Origin: Ampullaceana balthica
Lineage: Eukaryota; Mollusca; Gastropoda; Lymnaeidae
Direction: 5' to 3'
Length of the DNA: 64,000 nucleotides
Assembly (NCBI GenBank): GCA_944989445.1
Contig: CALYLW010000563.1
Span: 198,501 to 262,500, forward strand
The notes beneath the pieces are model-generated. The model searched no databases. It had not been told where the DNA came from and worked only from the letters and a program-made list of their open reading frames with translations. Shown here piece after piece: positions 12,954 through 24,134 of the stretch (the first letter of the stretch is position 1; each line of letters begins with the position of its first letter). The translations under genes and the position numbers were made by a program.

Positions 12954-13040
12954 CTTTCCAAAGGGTGTTTCCACAACCTTCTCCTCTCTGTTTTCTAAAA
13001 GGTCAGCATTATCTAAACCTGAACCTCCAATGATGCCAAC
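12954..13040 (-). CDS. MTAP: S-methyl-5'-thioadenosine phosphorylase, exon 2
   Basis: An 87-nt exon of 29 complete codons encoding [15 protein letters not shown], an acidic/basic stretch, and [17 protein letters not shown] is the phosphate-binding glycine loop of the family (GIIGGTGLD in human, with Ser here for Thr). TPFGK directly precedes the PSD of exon 3. The acceptor is a strong TTTTTTTGCAG|GTTGGC (AG at 13042-13041) and the donor is GGAAAG|GTAGGTG (GT at 12953-12952). It enters and leaves in phase 0. Exon 1 must lie at higher coordinates on this strand; I did not find a convincing candidate. Confidence 0.95.
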
Positions 13041-13094
13041 CTGCAAAAAAACAAAAAAAATGCAGGAGAGATGCACTAGAAATCTAATTTTGAA

Positions 13095-13168
13095 CAGTCT
13101 AATGAATTCTCATCAAAGGGAAGTAGTCATGCAGTCTGATGAATTCTCATCAAAGGGAAGTAGTCAAG
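13095..13168. repeat. 37-bp tandem duplication upstream of the MTAP exon 2 acceptor
   Basis: Two copies of a unit containing GAATTCTCATCAAAGGGAAG. It lies about 55-130 nt upstream of the acceptor on the minus strand, close to where a branch point could be. Confidence 0.9.
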
Positions 13169-15726
13169 TAAAAAACAATATCTTTTTAACATAATTCATT
13201 AGGAATAACTAATGAAAGTTATAAGGAATGGAAATTGAATTAGTACACAGTGCAATAGAAAATACTGGACTTGGCATGCTCGCAGACTTATAGTATATTT
13301 ATAAAATTTGAATAAATTTATAAAACATAAAACTTCCATACCATTTGGGAAGGCTATTTTTAAAATGTGTTTCATCCACAGCCGTTTTCTACCTGCCCAC
13401 CACCCTTCACCAGCCTAGCTTGTCAGCCATAAACTGTGATTTGCCGACCCTAACAAAGGTCGGCCATGTTCGCAATAAAGGGGGAAAAGAATGGGCACAA
13501 ACACACATTTTTAAATATTAAAAATACAATGTTTTCGATGGGGCTTGAACCCAGGACCTTCCCCGTGTAAGGCAGGTGTGATAACCACTACACTACGAAT
13601 CTTAGCATATTCTGTGAAGGTATAAGGCAAGTGAACGCAAGAACCATTGTTGGTCTTGAGACATTGATCGACCCCAGCCAGGGTCATTCGTCATGCTTTT
13701 TCGAACATACTCGATTTGGTGAATTATATAATATATATAGATGCTCCATTACAGAAGATTAGTGTGTCCTAAGCTTATTTATGGTTTATGTCTATTCTTG
13801 TACATGTCTTACAAGAGTATTGATAAACAGCTGGTTTTATATGTAAAAAAACTATCTTCAGTCACTAAAATGGACATACAAAATGTACATAAGGATATGA
13901 AGTGAAAAAAATGGCACAATTCTATCAGTTGCTATTAGAAAAGAAAAGAGTGCTGTCTCAACACTTCCTGTTCATAGACGATTCCGAAGAAGATTTATTA
14001 TAATTATTTATATATATATTTTTTTACATTAACTACATAACACAAGTAATAGCCCTAACTCTACTACACAACTTTTATATGCCAGCTATTGAAAAGCTTA
14101 TTGCTAATTTTCAAATTTACAATTAGCAACAATAGTGAATAGTATTAAGGTCATTAGGTCATGTAACAAACCTTTATAGTAGACATGGTAACTTGTTAAA
14201 CTCAGATTCCAGTAGTCTTGAGTAGTAGGCCTTTTATAGTCTATAGCAGGTGCTTGTAAATATGGGCCCCTGAAAGCAAATGTAAAGACCTATTACTGTT
14301 GAGGTGATGCTATTTTATGTTGCAAATAACAAGGTAAACAAAAGTCACATGTCAAAAGGTACAATTAAAAGACTGAAACTGAGATTCATTAAATTAAATC
14401 ATTGGAATAAAGAAAGTTAATTGCTTTCAAGATAAGATTATCAATAAAAATCAACATCATTATTAAGTAGTAGTAATAGTAGTAAGCAGTCGAATATTAA
14501 TATTACACTTTATAAATGCTCACACGTATTTGATAGCCTATCTTCTTATTATTAATTATCAGTATTACAATTACAGCTGCAGGCTGAACAGTACTATTTA
14601 CTATGAAACAATAGATTCAACACTTCGACTGTTACTATTATTAAGTAATATTCCCCATGAGACTGGTCTCCAGAAGGTCACGCTTAAGGGCACGTGTTTT
14701 TGATGATATGAAAATAAACCTACATAAAGGCCCGTGCCTGTACGGCGATGTGACTAACAACAAATATTATATTTATATAGATGTGAGTTCTGCAAATGCA
14801 ACAGGCGGCATAACGATTAAGTCGATTACTATTATCCAAGTCCAAGTAAAACGCATGCACAGATAAATCTGGTTTAAGTGCATCGTTGACATTGACATCC
14901 TCCGGGGATAGTCAGTCAAAGTTAGTTGCTAACACATAATCACTCGTATATTCACAAATTCTAACCTAAGGCTTAGGCCGTCGTAATCAACTAGCTAGCA
15001 AAAATTAATATAGGTCAGTCCTTGTACACGCCATTCTTGCCTGCCTGCAGTCGTGACCCGTTGGTTTGAGGGGGGGCAGGCCTACACATGTGACCTACAT
15101 CAGACGAGAAAATAGTGATATCCCGAAAAACAATTCCAGAAGAGGCACATTAGACTTACGTTTGGGCTGCTCGCTAAATAAGGCACGCACTAATGTTGTT
15201 AGTTATTGTTTAGACCGAGAAATTTTTGTCTTCCGATGACAATGATATCCAGCCCACCCTGAAAAATAATTTTAAATGTAGGCATTGAAGCATATCATGG
15301 CTTTTTTTATCACGCTCTTCACGACTTAATAGGATTTAGTCTAATTAGTCTAAATCTGTACAGAGGCATATGAAGAATGAGTTTATAAACATTCTGCTCT
15401 TGTGTGTACCACTATTAAAGAGAAAGAAACACTGATACTGTTTCAAGCTTTGACCAAGGCTGACATTTAAGTGTATCTGACAAAGCAGAGATCAGGGGTT
15501 CTCACTTACGTGTGGAATATCCCTTTTTAAAATGAGTTTTGCATTGCAATTGCGTGACGAACAAATAAGAGATATCGAAAGCTGATACTTAAACATATAA
15601 AAAATAATAATAATAAATAACAATCTTCATCTTTGGATGTGGCTATGAAGTAAAATATTTGAAAAACTTAAGATTAAAGCCATCCATGGAGCAAACGTGT
15701 AAAACGTGAAGATTTATAACACTAAC
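13169..15726. other. AT-rich non-coding stretch, probable MTAP intron 1
   Basis: Apart from the tRNA-Val-like sequence I see no gene. There is a perfect 7-bp stem (GCCGACC/GGTCGGC) at about 13442-13463. Short ORFs here lack family resemblance and splice support. MTAP exon 1 may be in this stretch or further right. Confidence 0.5.
13531..13602 (-). tRNA. tRNA-Val(TAC)-like gene or pseudogene
   Basis: On the minus strand the 72-nt sequence has a canonical D-arm and A-box (TAGTGTAGTGGTTATCAC), an anticodon loop CTTACAC with anticodon TAC, the variable run AGGTC, and a T-arm and B-box (GGTTCAAGCCC). It aligns along its length with eukaryotic tRNA-Val. The acceptor stem pairs only about 4 of 7 and the anticodon stem about 3 of 5, so a pseudogene or a detached SINE head is more likely than a working tRNA. 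No CCA is encoded, as expected for a eukaryote. It lies in the presumed MTAP intron 1. Confidence 0.55.
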
Positions 15727-18339
15727 CAGTGGCGTCACTAGGGGGGTGCGGGCCGCCCCGGGTGACACCCATGAGGGGGTGACACCCATCAGGGGGTGAC
15801 ACCCGAGCCTAAAATTTTACTGTGTACGATTTTACGTCAGAAAAAAAAAGATGACAAATTTTTTAATCTAGAAAGAAATTAAGAAATACAATGAAATACG
15901 TTAAACGCGAAAATGCTTATTAAAAAAATACCAGTTAAGTTGCAATAATAGAACAGTCCCAACACACAAAACAACATTAAAACAAATTAGGAAAAAAAGA
16001 AAAGAAACAGTCGCAGCAGAGAGATCTTTTAAAAAAGCTGGAATGAAAGAGGCAGTGTCTTCTGTTTTAAAAGATATAAAGCCATTTGGGCTTGGACACA
16101 CCGACAGCATGGACGATTCCCACCTCACTACTCCCTCCACCACATTGGGGTTTGGGGGGGGGGAATACGATTTTTATCCCCCAAAAAATAAATCAAGAGA
16201 TGGGTTTTCTTGATGTTGATGTTTTTCTTGAGGAAAATTATGATTTCAATGTCTTTGAGTTAATATTTTGTTTTATATATATTTATTAAAAAGGCGTGAA
16301 AGCATAGATATGCATGTTTATATAAAGTAAGGTGGTAGTCCTGTTACGACGGTCCCTTCCCGACTTACGCTGGTTCATGGTTACGAACGCGCCCCCTTAA
16401 AGAATAATATTACGCGTTATTCCGTATTTTTAAATATTTTTTTTTCATCAGGTAACGAATTGTTTTCTCTATTTGAAATAACAAAAATTATTGAAAAATA
16501 TGTATGATTATTATTTCAACCTACAACTTTCGTTTGCGAATTTTTCAAATGGTGAAGTTTTCAATCAAGTCAATAAAGCTGAGTAAGCTTATAAGTTCCT
16601 TTTCAATGCTCATTAGAGAGAGCATATTCAGTCTTTTTTGTCCCATGCAAATTCTAACTCATTATATATTCTTTTCAACTTTGAAAAGGATCGCTCTCAG
16701 CTGCAGTTTGATGTCATCATTGAAATATAGATGCGAAGTGCGATGTGTACATTTGTAAAGGACTGTGTGAAATATAGCTCATTCAAAAGCAGCAAATTTT
16801 TATCTCTGTGCACATTTTTTGAGTTTCGCTTTGACTTTGTGCTACTTCCTTTTCCTTACCCTGAGCCTGGACAATAACTCTTTTAAAGAGTTATGAAAAT
16901 TGGACTAATTCTGAAGGTAAGCAGTCTTCGAAATCACTTGAACTTGAATGTTCTTCCATTAACTTGGCTGCTGCCCATCGGGTGGCGAAATTGCTGAGCT
17001 CAGTTAGGTTTGTAAGAAAGCCACATTTCTCATGGATGTCTGCGCCTAACCGATGTTGTACGGCTTAAGAAAGTTTGTCAATGATTACCAGAAATACCTC
17101 AATCTTGAATTTTTGTCTCGAGGAGAATACTGATTTGTTGATGTCCCTTTATCAAACTGCCGCTTTCTTTTTTGTTTGATAGTATTGAAGATTGTATATA
17201 CACTGTTTTTACCACGGACTTTTCCTTTCCTTTGTCTTCATAGGAATAAAATTAAGAATGCTATCTTTTAACAAACTCAATGAGAGACTTCCTTTCTAAA
17301 ATTGTTTCCCAAATTTCAAGTAAAATAGCGACTTCCAGTTGTTCAATTTCCTTTAGAAATCCTTCTTCTTCAAGTCGACGTGGCTGATTTTCATTTATTG
17401 CTAATTCTTACAGTGCTGCAATATTCTTATGGTATGAGTTATTAACAGACCTTACAGCATCATGTCAGGCTGACCATCTTGTGTCAGACAAGGCTTTGTT
17501 AGCATGTATCAATTTCATATGTTTTTGAAGTACCTGTCAACGATGAGTAGATGCAACAAGCCGGGTATAAAGACTTTGCAGCAGACAAAAAAAATCTGAC
17601 TGAAGCAGTACAACCTGCTGCTCTTTTCCCAACCAAATTAAAGGAATGAGCTGTGCACGGCACATAATGAGCAACAATGCACTTCTCACGAAGAATAGCC
17701 TGGTTTCCGTTATACTTCGTACTCATATTTGCAGCATTGCCGTATGACTGTCCAAGGCATTTTCAGGGATTGGTACAAACATAATGGCCTGCATCTTTAT
17801 TATACACTATAATTCATAATAAGTCTGGGGGCCCTAAGATTATTGGGGCTTTAGCCCGTTCAGCACCCCCCTTTTAATCCGCCATAGGGGGGGGGTCACG
17901 CATCTGTGACGATGTGGTACGAGGAGGGGGGTGTTTGAGAAATGTGACGTCACATCAAAAACGCGAAACTTAAAAAAAAATCCACTTAAATATTTGATTG
18001 TTTACCATTTATTTAATTACGCTTTCAATGACTTCACGCGTGTTACGATATTAGAGTGCAGACTTACCCTAAATACATATTTAAATGGAAAAAAAATTGC
18101 AACATGCTAATTTTTATTGAGAAAATACGGCCCCGGGGGCGGGGGGTCAAAGCTTTGTGACGTCATATCGTAAAAAAGGGGTGGGGTCTAAGTTTTTGTG
18201 ACAAAGTATGACGCTAGAGGAGGGTGGGGTAAAAATCGGCAACCTCGCGTGACGTCATTTATGGACGACCCCTTCAGTCGTGAAGGGGTGACACCAAGAG
18301 CTACCGCCCCGGGTGACACCAGCCCTAGTGACGCCTCTG
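15727..18339. mobile_element. hAT-superfamily DNA transposon with 8-bp target duplication
   Basis: The left end starts CAGTGGCGTCACTAGGG. The right end, reverse-complemented, starts CAGAGGCGTCACTAGGG and shares the next CACCCGGGGCGG-type block in diverged form. It is flanked by an exact 8-bp direct repeat ACACTAAC (15719-15726 and 18340-18347), diagnostic of hAT insertion. The subterminal region near 15755 carries a triplicated GGGGGTGACACCC motif. The body is 2613 bp, large enough to have been autonomous, but the transposase reading frame is broken. Confidence 0.93.
16500..17760 (-). pseudogene. degenerate hAT transposase (ZMYM1/TTF-type family)
   Basis: On the minus strand a short open stretch (17499-17726) reads YNGNQAILRE then VPCTAHSFNLVGKRAA. 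This matches the conserved transposase segment of ZMYM1-like hAT proteins (YDNAANMSGKYNG and VPC.GHSLNLVG-type motifs). Translation of the following DNA in the same direction gives further family-like pieces (a SDTRWSA-type motif, late leucine-rich C-terminus) interrupted by many stops and frameshifts. It is a dead copy inside the element bounded by 15727 and 18339. Confidence 0.75.
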
Positions 18340-18347
18340 ACACTAAC

Positions 18348-19482
18348 TACACTACACGTTCGTAAAGTAAAATATAGGCATTGGCATTAGTCACTAGGCC
18401 ATTAGGGTGAAATACAAATAAGCTGAATTAACCAAAGGACTTAGGTTAGGTGTCCCAAATTGAAATGAACTATTTATAATTTATAGTAATCGTGTGTGGT
18501 GAATTTCACATAATACTAAGAGTGTTTTATTATTCAATTTATTCTAAGTATTTTACGATTTAAAATTATAGTAATTTCTCATCTTTAAAAATCACGCAGT
18601 TATGAAGTTTGCTGAAAATCGACCCATACACACACAAACTGATTTTTTAAAAAGATGTGGTTTATCTTGAGAGCTTTAATCTACTATTAAAAAGAAAACA
18701 ACAGACTGCATACAGACTGTACAGAGAAGTAAGGTAGGGGTCGAGTGGCATACAATAAAAAGAACCTTTTTATTTTAATGTTAAAAAAACACAATTTTTT
18801 TAACTATAAATCCTTTATTTACGAGACATAACTAAAAGCATGTTCATTATAATACGCATCGCACGACAATCCAATTGTAGTTATGTCTCATATATAAATT
18901 ATAAAGGATTTATAGTTTTTAAAAAACTACTTCAGTCTGCCTGCTAAATTCCAGCTCGATTTGATCACGGGAAAAGGGTTATAAAAACAAGACATGATTA
19001 ATATAGTGCGCACCGCGCTTTGGCGAATTAAGGGGGGGGGGCTTAACGGGCTAAAGCCAGGGCCCCCCAAACTTAGTATATTTTATAATACATGCGGACA
19101 AATGTTTGCATGAATCCCTGAATATATCATAAAATTTATAAATTAAATAAATGAGTAAAATCTTATCTATTCATCTGATCGCTATTCCGACCCGATAGTC
19201 TTAGTCATCGAAAAACCTGATTTGATAGGCTCAATAAGAGAAAATATTAAGGAATATTATATCTATTTTTTAAAATTCACCATTTCCGTCAAATTCTCCT
19301 GGTGTTTAGGCTTGTGGTGCAAGCGATGGTGGGAGCGATTCCAGGGGCGAGAGGTGGGAATATTTTTCCCCCATTTGTCTTTTTTTCTTTTCTTTTTTAC
19401 ACTCAATTTAAGATACAGGTAAACATTTATTTCTTTGTGTTCGGTTTTTTCATGAATAATCTTTTTGGCTCAATGGTTACAA
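18348..19482. other. non-coding stretch with a MITE-like hairpin and a transposon end
   Basis: At 18795-18926 a long imperfect inverted repeat (AACTATAAATCCTTTAT on the left, ATAAAGGATTTATAGTT on the right, with GAGACATAACTA inside both arms) looks like a miniature inverted-repeat element. At about 19025-19090 a GC-rich stretch with ACGGGCTAAAGCC resembles, in inverted orientation, one at 17820-17880, so it is probably another transposon end. I see no gene. Confidence 0.65.
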
Positions 19483-19677
19483 GTTACAGTCTTATATTAG
19501 CTGCTAGCAATAATTTTAGTTAAAGGGACGCTGGCTGGATAGGACCCTGATTCGAATTGCAGCGAGGGGCCCCGTTACAGTCTTATATTAGCTGCTATCA
19601 ATCATTTTAGTTAACGGGGCGCTGGATGGTCCTGGATGGATAGGACCCCAGGTCGAGTTGCAGCCAGGCGCCCCGTG
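19483..19677. repeat. 91-bp tandem duplication
   Basis: Two diverged copies starting GTTACAGTCTTATATTAG at 19483 and 19574. The second contains a small internal duplication of a GGATGG-containing stretch. Confidence 0.85.
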
Positions 19678-19809
19678 CAGTCTTAATCCACCCCTGCCTA
19701 TACCACTAATTTTTTATTAACTTAAGGTCAACGGTGCCGTAACAATTTCATACCTATTTGAAACAAAGATACAGTTTTTATTTTGTGGCACCAATTGATT
19801 TCCAATTTG

Positions 19810-20005
19810 CGGAACTGCCGGATTTAAGAAGTGAAATCCGTCCAGATTTGTAAAAAAGGCCGGATTCCGGATTTTGCCGGAGCCATTATTTGTTTATGTA
19901 TTTTATGGCTCTGCCGGATTTGGCTGATTTATGAATTGAAATTCTTCCGGATCCGGATTTTTAAAAATGGCCGGATTCCGGATTTACCGCAGCCGGAATC
20001 CGGTA
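19810..20005. repeat. CCGGAT-rich degenerate repeat
   Basis: About two copies of a 100-bp block dense in CCGGAT and GGCCGGATTCCGGAT. The motif is partly palindromic. No coding assignment. Confidence 0.7.
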
Positions 20006-23000
20006 CACGCCTAATTAATAGTTACCCACTGCCCACGCTACTATTTATTTTTTTATGTCAAAGCCAAATTCCATTTCATTTAAAAATATTGTTTCAAAAT
20101 TTAGTAATTTAAGTGAGTAGTGAGCAAGGGTAAACTATAATTCTTATTTCAGCGTCCTAATTTAAACTGAAGACTTTAAGTTTAAGTGTCTTAAGTCTAA
20201 AGCAACGGTAGCCAAACCGCGGCTTGTGAACCGCATGTGGCTCTTCCTTCTGTGCTCACTTTACGGCTCGCGTACAGTTCATGAAAGATTATGTTACAAG
20301 GTTTACGGCCGGGAAGTTTTCCAAGACCAAGCTAGGTGTAATGACCCACAGCCTTCAATGTGGCTCTCAAAAATTACTTATTTTTAATTTGCTCTCAGTT
20401 TCCACTCTTTAAATTTTAAAGCAAAGAATACTTAAGAAGTTAAGTAAACACTTTAAACAGCAAAAACGCATGGCATAATATAATAATTTTTTTTTAATTA
20501 AGGCCTACTTTAACTTTTTTATTTAAATTAATAACTTTATCATTATCAATCGACTTTAACTTTAATAATCAAGACACTTAAAGTTTATTTTAGAAGTAGA
20601 AGTAAAACATCTTAGTATATAATATATTATAAAACTTTAAAGAATGCAATATAAAAATATGCCTTACTGCCTAAATTGTAATAGTAAATTAGTAATGTAA
20701 TTTATTAGATATAAATCAACTACTTGTATCTACCGAATATAGCAGCGAGCTCTTACTTTCGTTTTCTAAAACGGGGTAGCACATCACACTTGCACAGTTT
20801 CAACACATCACAGTAAAAGTAATGACACGCCCTATTATCGTAAGTTATCAATATTGGTATCGATATTTTGATATATTAAGTTAATTTTCTAAGTACATTT
20901 TTATAAGCTTAAAAATTTAACTAGATATAAAGATGAATATTAATCAAATAATTTTTTAATGAAATTGTTAATTATAAATATGAGGAGGCTCGGCATAATA
21001 GTATCCTAAACATTAGTATTTATTTTATTTTGAAAATGTAGGATCCGGATGTCTAATTCTATTGTCACGTGACAAATCATGGCGGGATCCATCCATGTAT
21101 TGCTTCCTGTTTAGCTACTAATGTTTTGTGTAACCAGCCAATTGTCCTGGTGTGTAAAAATATTTATACAAAAGGTATAATAAATTTCAGGTATTTCAAT
21201 GGATATAATGATTTTGATAATTATCTCGTATTAGCATTTGATTTGCCAAGTTGTTTTTTCTTAAATACATATTTTGTCTTGAGTCGATCGTGGCTCATAC
21301 TTTTTCAGACTTCTACTTCTTCATGTCATGGTCATGATTCATGCAAAGCAATGGCAACGGCAATGTATGGCTTTATGACTTCATGGATATTTGTCAAATT
21401 TGATTAACACTGATTGAAATTATTTTTTAAAAAAATTCATGATTACATTTTTGGTTTTTCTATGCAAGAGAGTATTTATTACTTTATAAGTGCTTGGTTA
21501 AATGATCTCATCTTGATCTCGATCCCAAGACTAAGAATCTAAGAAAACTAAGATACGATGAGGCAAAGATCAGCACATGCACACCACACAATTTCAATTA
21601 CCAGTACCATAGATAATAATAATAGATGCCTGGAAGGAAAAGTCTGAGTTTAAGTTACAAAGGCAATAATTATAATAAATAGAAAACGCCATGTTGCGAC
21701 TGGGCCAAAGCCAAAGTAATATGAACAAATTATTATAATAATTTAAATAATAAATAGCTGGTATTTCAAGTTCATTTTTTACTAGTCCCTAGGTAGGCGC
21801 TTGCCAGATGGATGGAACACATATCCTAAGAGTATGAGAAGGAAAACTGTACTCAACCTTTGAGATTGAGTCGCATAAGCATATTACATACATAATTTAT
21901 AGACTATTATTATTTATTATTATAGTTATGGTAATATAAATAGTTTTTTTTATTGTACTTTGGATTCTGACATTGACTGAAATTTGGTATCGTGATATCG
22001 TTAACAAAATGTAACACTTCCTTTTAATTTTCTATGGTAAATTGTTGTTGTTTCACCTCATATAGTCATATAGCCAATTATTGGCATAATAATAAATTCC
22101 AAATCCACCAAATAGTTAAATTTAAAGCCCACATCTTGCTTTTTTCTTTTTTTTTAAAGTTACTTACCCTTAGTAATAAATTATTCAATAATAACTCAAA
22201 AGTCTCAATAGCCCTCAGGAGTCACACAAAAAAACAACAACAAAAAACTACTAATCATTAATCCATGAACAATCCAAGATATTACTAATATTACTAAGAA
22301 ATACCAATTGAAGTATTACTTAACTGATGTGCATGACAAAGAATTCCGTGCTTTTTTAAAAACAAAACTAAATAATAGTAAAGAAAGATAAGTCACTTGT
22401 CTAATAATAAAATGCATTGTGCAACAATCTTCTGTATAGAAGGAGTGTCTGTAATAGATAAGATAGAGTAACAAACTGAAGTAATTAAGTAATTAAAATC
22501 TTATCTAATTAAAATAAAATACATTCTATATATTTATTTTGAATATCATACCCTAAATAGAAAAGGGTAAAATAATTTGGTAATTAATAGTTGTATCATA
22601 GGACTTTTTTTTCTCCAGCTACCTTCTTTTTTACTTTGATACAACACAAAGATGGCGACCAGAAAAAAGTAGTCCAACGTGAAAAATGCTGAAATTAGGA
22701 GGTTATTGGAAGACATTTTAAGGCTATTTTAGCTACTAACAGGGAACAGGAACAAATACAAAATGTAAAAATTTCAACTCACTAAATTTACAATTCAAAT
22801 TTGTATTCAAAGTTAATGCCGCCTAATCTTGAAAATGGGAGATAAACTTTTTTCACAACTTTAAAAAAAAATTCATAGGTCTTTACTGCCACTAGAGCGT
22901 CACCACATATATTCAAAGAAATTGCTTGAGCTGAAATTTTTCACATATACTTTTGTCACCTAACAATGCATTCTATCAAAATTTCATATGGATCGAATGT

Positions 23001-23084
23001 ACTGTAATTAAATTAATTAGTTTTTAGATAATCTCAATGTATCTCTATGTAGCATGTAAATAGTTATGCTAGTCTCAACTAGTC
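20006..23084. other. AT-rich non-coding sequence with retroelement tails
   Basis: At about 22423-22470 a copy of the LINE 3' tail (AATCTTCTGTATAGAAGGAG then AGATAAGAT) occurs without its ORF. At about 20201-20385 a GC-richer piece resembles a decayed DNA transposon but its ends are not resolved. At 21064-21085 CACGTGAC and ATGGCGGGATCC occur close together; this could be a promoter or first exon of either neighbour but nothing else supports it. Confidence 0.5.
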
Positions 23085-23755
23085 TGTCGCGCGGTGTTGT
23101 TGAACCTTCTCATCCATGAGGTGCATCCACCGATCATCATCAGTGTCTGCGATTCCTCTAAGGGCATAGGCCACCTATGATAGACCTCCAGGCATCTCTA
23201 TCCTGGGCCAGCTTCTCCAGGATCTTCCATTCATGGCCGTTCTCTTGATGTAGGCCTCTAACCCTCGGCGCCAAGTGTTTCTTGGGCGGCCTCTTTTCCG
23301 CTTACCCTGGGGGTTCCATTTCAGGGCTTGCCTTGTTGTATTAGAAGCCGGCCTAATAGCTGCCAGATTTTGGCTTTCACTGTTAGGCGTCTTATTTTCT
23401 TCATCAAGGAATCCATCCTCTCCCAGGACTGAAATGTCTTTTGTTGCTCTTTTTGGTGTCATTGTAACTACGTATGTTGTTTTTTTTTACACTGCAGGGT
23501 TGTTGGCCTTGCGCGCAACCACTAGGGGGCTGGGGGGGTTGGCGGGTTGCCCCTCACAACTCCATGGGTAGTTGCCTTTGTTCGTGTTGGGTCCCTAGCC
23601 TTTGTGGATCTCTCCACTTCCTACAAGGCAGTAGGGCGTATTTTGGTCCGCCCCGGGTATTTTATTTCCCCGGTACCCTCCATATCTGGTGGGCTTTCCC
23701 CTATCCGCCCCTGGGGAGGCGCTCAATGGAAGATCAGCATCTCCACTACTGTAAT
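23085..23755 (-). mobile_element. internally deleted LINE: possible 5' UTR joined to reverse-transcriptase C-terminus
   Basis: On the minus strand 23175-23350 encodes RQALKWNPQGKRKRGRPRN followed by TWRR, the very common C-terminal tail of RTE-like and related LINE ORF2 proteins. Upstream on that strand (23470-23755) is a GC-rich non-coding block starting near CCCAGGGGCGGATAGGGG, which resembles a LINE 5' UTR. The reverse transcriptase core that should lie between is missing. Either this is an internal deletion derivative or two elements are juxtaposed. The C-terminal call is firm; the 5' UTR call is inference. Confidence 0.65.
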
Positions 23756-23865
23756 TGAAATTAATGAATCATTGTAATATCTACTATAATTGAAATTAAT
23801 GAACAACTCATCAGCAGCGTGTTGCTGGTAATATTCCTATCAGAAACAGTTGAAAAGGATTATTA
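23756..23865. repeat. dispersed repeat, copy A (adjacent motif expanded)
   Basis: Nearly identical over about 100 bp to 45784-45913, including AACAACTCATCAGCAGCGTG and CAGAAACAGTTGAAAAGG. A short stem (CAGCA/TGCTG) lies inside. In this copy the 3' flank is amplified into the array at 23866-24134. Confidence 0.85.
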
Positions 23866-24134
23866 AGAGTTGAAGTTGTTGGATATTGAGATTTGAAGTA
23901 ACTGGATATTGAGAGTTGAAATAGTTGGATATTGAGAGTTGAAGTAACTGGATATTGAGAGTTGAAATAGTTGGATATTGAGAGTTGAAGTAACTGGATA
24001 TTGAGAGTTGAAATAGTTGGATATTGAGAGTTGAAGTAACTGGATATCGAGAGTATAAGTACTGTAGTTGGATATTGAGAGTTGAAGTAACAGGATATTG
24101 AGAGTTGAAGTAACAGGATATTGAGAGTTGAAGT
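23866..24134. repeat. ~23-bp minisatellite (~11 units)
   Basis: Unit GGATATTGAGAGTTGAAG plus TAACT or TAGTT, in alternating variants. It grows out of the GAGTTGAAG end of the dispersed repeat; the sister copy at 45.9 kb has a single GAGTTGAAGTAACTG. Confidence 0.9.
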
